From assembly GCA_002691345.1 (NCBI GenBank), contig NZHI01000046.1, positions 18,429-27,539 of the forward strand: a stretch of 9,111 nt of DNA, in the 5' to 3' direction. Below are positions 6,980-9,111 of this stretch, one piece after another. The stretch comes from Synechococcus sp. MED650 (GTDB lineage Bacteria > Cyanobacteriota > Cyanobacteriia > PCC-6307 > Cyanobiaceae). Both the position numbers and the translations under genes were made by a program. Within the stretch, counting starts at the first letter, position 1, and each line of letters opens with the position of its first letter. The notes below the pieces were generated by a model, which was not told the origin of the DNA, did no database searches, and was given only the letters and a program-made list of their open reading frames with translations.

Positions 6980-6993
6980 GTATGAACTACTAC
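6980..6993 (-). promoter_or_regulatory. NtcA binding site (GTA-N8-TAC)
   Basis: The minus strand reads GTAGTAGTTCATAC, an exact match to the cyanobacterial nitrogen regulator consensus GTA-N8-TAC. The flanks extend the dyad to TGGTA-N8-TACCA. It lies upstream of the riboswitch and a suitably spaced -10-like hexamer. NtcA activates nitrogen scavenging genes when 2-oxoglutarate is high, which suits an operon that releases ammonia and urea. Confidence 0.72.
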
Positions 6994-7119
6994 CAAATTG
7001 TTGGTGTTGTCGATGATTCATTCCTCTGGATTTGGTAACAATCGCTGCTGACAACTGGTAACAGACTTCATTGTCAAATGCTCTGATTTTCTTAGCTTTT
7101 AAGCCCGCTCTGTTTTGGC

Positions 7120-7284
7120 GTGAATCCCTCTTTCGGTGGTCTTCCCAACAAGGAAATCAGTGCTGTTGTTTCGCAGTGGTGGCGTGAGCGCGTGCAAGAG
7201 CTGATTGACAGCGGCCGTGCCGATGATGCCCGTTGCCTTTATCGGGAGTTTGGTGATAACGAGTCTGGCTTGGAGAAAGCCTGA
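7120..7284 (+). CDS. Small hypothetical protein, 54 residues
   Basis: The frame opens with a GTG at 7120 and ends with TGA at 7282-7284. The product is hydrophilic and looks helical (SQWWRERVQELIDSGRADDA followed by CLYREFG), with a normal amino-acid balance that suggests a real protein. I do not recognise the family. No strong ribosome site precedes the GTG, and an in-frame stop at 7093 leaves no earlier ATG. It diverges from gdmH and shares the 298-bp intergenic region with its promoter, so some regulatory elements there may serve it. It is convergent with the 54-residue gene at 7408-7572. Confidence 0.6.
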   Translation: MNPSFGGLPNKEISAVVSQWWRERVQELIDSGRADDARCLYREFGDNESGLEKA

Positions 7285-7302
7285 AGCGAAGCCAATAAAA
7301 AA

Positions 7303-7323
7303 GGAGGGTTCCCTAGGCCCTCC
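7303..7323 (-). terminator. Rho-independent terminator, minus strand
   Basis: On the minus strand a 6-bp GGAGGG/CCCTCC stem (7318-7323 with 7303-7308) closes a 9-nt loop and is followed at once by TTTTTT (7302-7297). It ends transcription of the small minus-strand gene at 7408-7572, whose 3' untranslated region would be about 85 nt. On the plus strand the same hairpin lacks a U-run. Confidence 0.85.
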
Positions 7324-7338
7324 CCTCGTTCGACGCAT

Positions 7339-7388
7339 ACCCCTCACCGGGGTGCCTGCACTGTTGCGTGCCGAACATTGTTGTGCAG
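7339..7388 (-). other. Structured 3' region between a small gene and its terminator
   Basis: Between the stop of the minus-strand 54-residue gene and the terminator are two inverted repeats: a compact ACCCC-TCACC-GGGGT hairpin (7339-7353) and CTGCAC/GTGCAG (7356-7361 with 7383-7388). The region could be a structured 3' untranslated region or part of a small RNA sharing the terminator. I cannot match it to a known RNA family. Confidence 0.4.
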
Positions 7389-7407
7389 TAAGTGTTGCTA
7401 CTTAATT

Positions 7408-7572
7408 TCAGTGCAGGTTTTGTTCCTGTCGCCTCAGGGTCTCGTAGGCCTGCCAAAGGCCGGAGACTTCGGTGCAAACGGAATCTCGGTTGCACACCCG
7501 GTAACGCCCTAAGCCAATGGCATCGATGGTGGTGCCTTTTGAGGTGGCGCAGATTCGGCTGATGCTGTCCAT
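7408..7572 (-). CDS. Small hypothetical protein, 54 residues
   Basis: ATG at 7572 to TGA at 7410-7408 encodes a small soluble protein starting MDSISRICATSKGTTIDAIG and ending in a likely helix (GLWQAYETLRRQEQNLH). Cys at 8, 27 and 33 may matter if conserved. A GAAGG run just upstream of the ATG is a plausible ribosome site, and a clear terminator lies downstream. I do not recognise the family. Balanced composition and a flanking terminator make it a credible gene although it is short. Confidence 0.62.
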   Translation of the reverse strand: MDSISRICATSKGTTIDAIGLGRYRVCNRDSVCTEVSGLWQAYETLRRQEQNLH

Positions 7573-7687
7573 GGCTGCCTTCAGAGATGAAAAGGATTTA
7601 CGACTGCGCGATGTTGTTTCGGTGATTTGATTTGCAGTTCGAAATCTCTTTGTTGGAATAAAACTGTCGTGCCTTCCTTGCAGGCTC

Positions 7688-7903
7688 TTGCCGCTTTACT
7701 CCTTGAGTTGTCCGCTGTGTCATCGGCTGAGTCTGGGGCATTCGAAAGATTCGCCAGTGCCCCGTGCGGCCCTTTGCTCCCATTGCGGACGACGAAGTCC
7801 TGCCTGGCCCGGGGTGGTGGGCCCCCAACGTCGCTCCCGGAGACGCTCGGTGCCGCGGGTGTTGCAGATGGCCAAGAAAAAACCCGGAACATGTCCGGGT
7901 TGA
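7688..7903 (+). CDS. Possible small zinc-ribbon protein, 71 residues
   Basis: The open frame contains CPLCH (residues 8-12) and CSHCG (30-34), a CxxC pair spaced like a zinc ribbon, followed by an arginine-rich stretch (GPQRRSRRRSVPR). No ATG or GTG precedes the first CxxC in the open frame, so the start would be the TTG at 7688. The last nine codons and the stop coincide with a minus-strand terminator hairpin (7881-7901), so the extreme C-terminus has a non-coding explanation. The two CxxC motifs are the main support. If it is not a gene, 7573-7876 is a roughly 300-base stretch in which I see nothing else. Confidence 0.42.
   Translation: MPLYSLSCPLCHRLSLGHSKDSPVPRAALCSHCGRRSPAWPGVVGPQRRSRRRSVPRVLQMAKKKPGTCPG
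7881..7901 (-). terminator. Rho-independent terminator, minus strand
   Basis: A perfect 8-bp stem (AACCCGGA with TCCGGGTT, 5-nt loop) is followed on the minus strand by a run of T residues (7882-7877 region, continuing the stem's last bases). It lies 28 nt after the stop of the 27-residue gene at 7929-8012 and is its natural terminator. Confidence 0.88.
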
Positions 7904-7928
7904 TGACGTGTTCAGTGGTCGGCGTTAA

Positions 7929-8012
7929 TCAGGCTTTGCTGGGCTTGCCGGTGAGTGCAGCAGACATGGCGGCGGCGAGAAGCATGCAGCCAGCAACAGC
8001 GAGGAATCCCAT
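7929..8012 (-). CDS. 27-residue hydrophobic miniprotein
   Basis: ATG at 8012 to TGA at 7931-7929 encodes a peptide starting MGFLAVAGCMLLAAAMSAAL and ending in a short polar, basic tail (TGKPSKA). It is essentially one short membrane-spanning segment. An AAGAAGG run lies about 14 nt before the ATG, somewhat far for a ribosome site, and a strong terminator follows 28 nt after the stop, so this looks like a monocistronic unit for a tiny protein. It does not match the small photosystem or cytochrome b6f subunits I know. The gene may be shorter if translation starts at an internal ATG. Confidence 0.55.
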   Translation of the reverse strand: MGFLAVAGCMLLAAAMSAALTGKPSKA

Positions 8013-8041
8013 GGATTGAAGAAGATGCCTTCTTATGTTTC

Positions 8042-8212
8042 TCAGATTGTCTGATCGTTGTTGTCGTCGTTGTCACGAAATCTTCCAGAGGTGAGCGACA
8101 AATCCCGTTGATCGCGGCATGAAGAGCACAGCAAGCGGCCTTTGTTCCGCCAATAGGCCTCCATTGAGCGTTCGATGCGCATATTGCAGCCATCGCAGCG
8201 GAACAGTGGCAT
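8042..8212 (-). CDS. Small zinc-ribbon protein, 56 residues
   Basis: The product starts MPLFRCDGCNMRIERSMEAY and contains a second CxxC in LLCSSCRDQ, so C6, C9, C29 and C32 form a plausible four-cysteine zinc site. The tail after residue 40 is acidic and asparagine-rich. I chose the ATG at 8212; a TTG at 8260 would add 16 residues and run further toward the divergent gene on the plus strand. The family is not recognised. It lies upstream of the 27-residue gene on the same strand, 29 nt away, and could be co-transcribed with it. Confidence 0.66.
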   Translation of the reverse strand: MPLFRCDGCNMRIERSMEAYWRNKGRLLCSSCRDQRDLSLTSGRFRDNDDNNDQTI

Positions 8213-8305
8213 CACCCGGGCTCTCTCATCGGCTTCTTCTATCGCAGAGCCGAGCTTCAACGGGTGTCCTCTGTGACCATGGAGCTGCCCCGTTCTGGCT
8301 CTGCC

Positions 8306-8608
8306 ATGAAGGCTTTGACCTGTGCATTGGTTCTCAGCCTTCTTTCACCGGCTCAGGTTGCGGCGCAGGGCTATCAGCCGCTGGACCGGGTGGAGGGCTG
8401 GCTGATCGAGCGCCGGCTCGATGATGCGCAAAATCCGCTCTGTCGGGCTTCCATTCCTGGCCTGGGCACCTGGTTCTCGGCGCGGGTGCGTCTTGATCGC
8501 GCAGGAAACGTTGTTGTGCCACCCGGTCTTGATCGGCCCGACGCCACTGCACTCCCCGCGGTGCGGGAGGCATTAAAGCTCTGCCGCACCACCATTCTTT
8601 ATTTCTGA
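8306..8608 (+). CDS. Small secreted or periplasmic protein of unknown function
   Basis: From the ATG at 8306 the product is 100 residues. It starts with a classic signal peptide (MKALTCALVLSLLSPAQVAA, probable cleavage after VAA before QGYQP). The mature part of about 80 residues has two cysteines (CRAS and KLCRTT) that could form a disulfide, and a segment FSARVRLDRAGNVVVPPG that reads as beta strands. ATG at 8279 and GTG at 8264 would add 9 or 14 residues before the signal; neither has a clear ribosome site. It diverges from the zinc-ribbon gene at 8042-8212. Function unknown. Confidence 0.7.
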   Translation: MKALTCALVLSLLSPAQVAAQGYQPLDRVEGWLIERRLDDAQNPLCRASIPGLGTWFSARVRLDRAGNVVVPPGLDRPDATALPAVREALKLCRTTILYF

Positions 8609-8632
8609 ATTGATTTCGGTTTGTGGTGCTTG

Positions 8633-8661
8633 CTGACGCGGATTAGCAGTTCGGCTAAGAA
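8633..8661 (+). promoter_or_regulatory. Candidate promoter of the Yfr1 RNA
   Basis: CTGACG (8633-8638) and TAAGAA (8656-8661) are spaced by 17 bp and resemble -35 and -10 hexamers at 4/6 and 3/6 positions. The predicted start near 8667-8668 coincides with the first base of the Yfr1 5' hairpin. Support comes mostly from spacing and position. Confidence 0.45.
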
Positions 8662-8667
8662 CGGACT

Positions 8668-8738
8668 GTCGGCATTTGATTCAAACGTCGACTCCTCACA
8701 CACCCCGAGTCTCCGCCTGTGGCGGGGGCTTTTTTTTG
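8668..8738 (+). ncRNA. yfr1: Yfr1 regulatory small RNA
   Basis: The structure matches cyanobacterial Yfr1. A 5' stem-loop (arms GTCGGCATTTG 8668-8678 and CAAACGTCGAC 8682-8692, one wobble and one mismatch) leads into the conserved single-stranded motif ACTCCTCACAC (8691-8701). A 3' hairpin CTCCGCC/GGCGGGG (8711-8717 with 8721-8727) and eight T residues (8730-8737) then form the terminator. Yfr1 pairs with outer-membrane protein mRNAs through this motif in picocyanobacteria. The usual guaB/trxA neighbours are not in this window; only a secreted-protein gene and a dehydrogenase are. Confidence 0.85.
8711..8737 (+). terminator. Terminator of the Yfr1 RNA
   Basis: A 7-bp GC-rich hairpin with loop TGT is followed by GC and eight T residues. 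It forms the 3' end of the small RNA and insulates the downstream dehydrogenase gene. Confidence 0.88.
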
Positions 8739-8778
8739 ACGATTCCCACTGAGGACTGCAGTGAATCGGCAGGATGGC

Positions 8779-8794
8779 GGTTGTTGAAACAACC
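8779..8794. promoter_or_regulatory. Perfect 16-bp palindrome before the dehydrogenase start
   Basis: GGTTGTT-GA-AACAACC is a perfect inverted repeat with a 2-bp centre, ending 2 bp before the ATG at 8797. The centre is too short for a stable RNA loop, so a dimeric repressor operator is the likelier reading. No regulator gene is visible nearby. Confidence 0.45.
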
Positions 8795-8796
8795 CG

Positions 8797-9111
8797 ATGC
8801 CAACAGTTCTGGTGACCGGTGCGAACCGCGGCATCGGATTGGAATACTGCCGCCAGCTTCAGGCCCGTGGGGATGCCGTGGTGGCCGTGTGCCGGCAGCC
8901 CAGTGCGGAGCTCACAGCACTTGGCGTGCGGATCGAAGCCGGGATCGAGCTGTCTGACCCAGCGGCGATCATCGAGCTTGTGAAGCGTTTGAAGGGTGCG
9001 ACGCTCGATACGGTGATCCTGAACGCGGGCATTCTTCAATCGATGGGCTTGGCGGATTTGGATGCCGAGGGCATCCGTCGCCAGTTCGAGGTGAATGCAT
9101 TGGCCCCGTTG
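8797..9111 (+). CDS. Short-chain dehydrogenase/reductase (SDR), 3' partial
   Basis: The 105 residues in the window begin with the Rossmann-fold cofactor motif TGANRGIG (residues 7-14) and contain NAG in VILNAGI, the second SDR landmark, then a helix leading to FEVNALAPL at the edge. An Arg after the second beta strand (VAVCRQPS) hints at NADP(H). The catalytic Tyr-x-x-x-Lys lies beyond the window. It resembles C-factor-like SDRs of cyanobacteria; the substrate is unknown. The ATG at 8797 is chosen because the motif begins five codons later. It directly follows the 16-bp palindrome and Yfr1. Confidence 0.88.
   Translation, partial: MPTVLVTGANRGIGLEYCRQLQARGDAVVAVCRQPSAELTALGVRIEAGIELSDPAAIIELVKRLKGATLDTVILNAGILQSMGLADLDAEGIRRQFEVNALAPL

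Noticed and set aside
7303..7323. Terminator for the plus-strand gene at 7120-7284
   Set aside because: The hairpin has its U-run only on the minus strand; on the plus strand it is followed by CCTCG.
7627..8019. A 130-residue plus-strand reading frame
   Set aside because: It crosses the minus-strand terminator and the 27-residue gene and shows no recognisable motif; it is likely a chance frame.
8599..9039. A 146-residue minus-strand reading frame
   Set aside because: It is antisense to Yfr1 and to the SDR gene, whose Rossmann motif is clear on the plus strand.

Overview
The window looks like chromosome from a marine picocyanobacterium, most likely Synechococcus. The indicators are a Yfr1-type small RNA with its loop motif and U-run terminator, an NtcA-type GTA-N8-TAC box, moderately high GC with compact gene spacing, and a gdmH-hypA-hypB-ABC gene order like the guanidine locus of Synechocystis (sll1077-sll1082). 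The species call is an inference from these features.

The core (about 780-6993, minus strand) reads as one nitrogen-scavenging operon. An NtcA box (6980-6993) is followed 22 nt later by a -10-like hexamer. The predicted start point falls at the first helix of a guanidine-I (ykkC) riboswitch (about 6843-6945), whose end lies about 22 nt before gdmH, a nickel-dependent guanidine hydrolase of the ureohydrolase fold. Then come hypA and hypB (nickel insertion), a lipoprotein-type substrate-binding protein, a permease and an ATPase (ABC importer), and finally a Rieske non-heme iron oxygenase. Gaps run from a 1-nt overlap to 38 nt up to the ATPase. The proposed logic is uptake of guanidine or a guanidine compound, hydrolysis to urea and ammonia, and dual control by nitrogen status (NtcA) and by ligand (riboswitch). 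The oxygenase is the unexplained member; it may release guanidine from substituted guanidines, which is a hypothesis only.

Left edge (1-858, plus): the 3' part of a xylose-isomerase-like TIM-barrel protein, convergent with the Rieske gene and overlapping its last 79 bases.

Right part (7000-9111): small genes and RNA elements. There are two convergent 54-residue ORFs with a minus-strand terminator between them, a possible 71-residue zinc-ribbon ORF, a 27-residue hydrophobic miniprotein with its own terminator, a 56-residue zinc-ribbon protein, a small secreted protein, Yfr1, and the start of a short-chain dehydrogenase preceded by a perfect 16-bp palindrome. I see no tRNA, rRNA, insertion sequence or CRISPR array.
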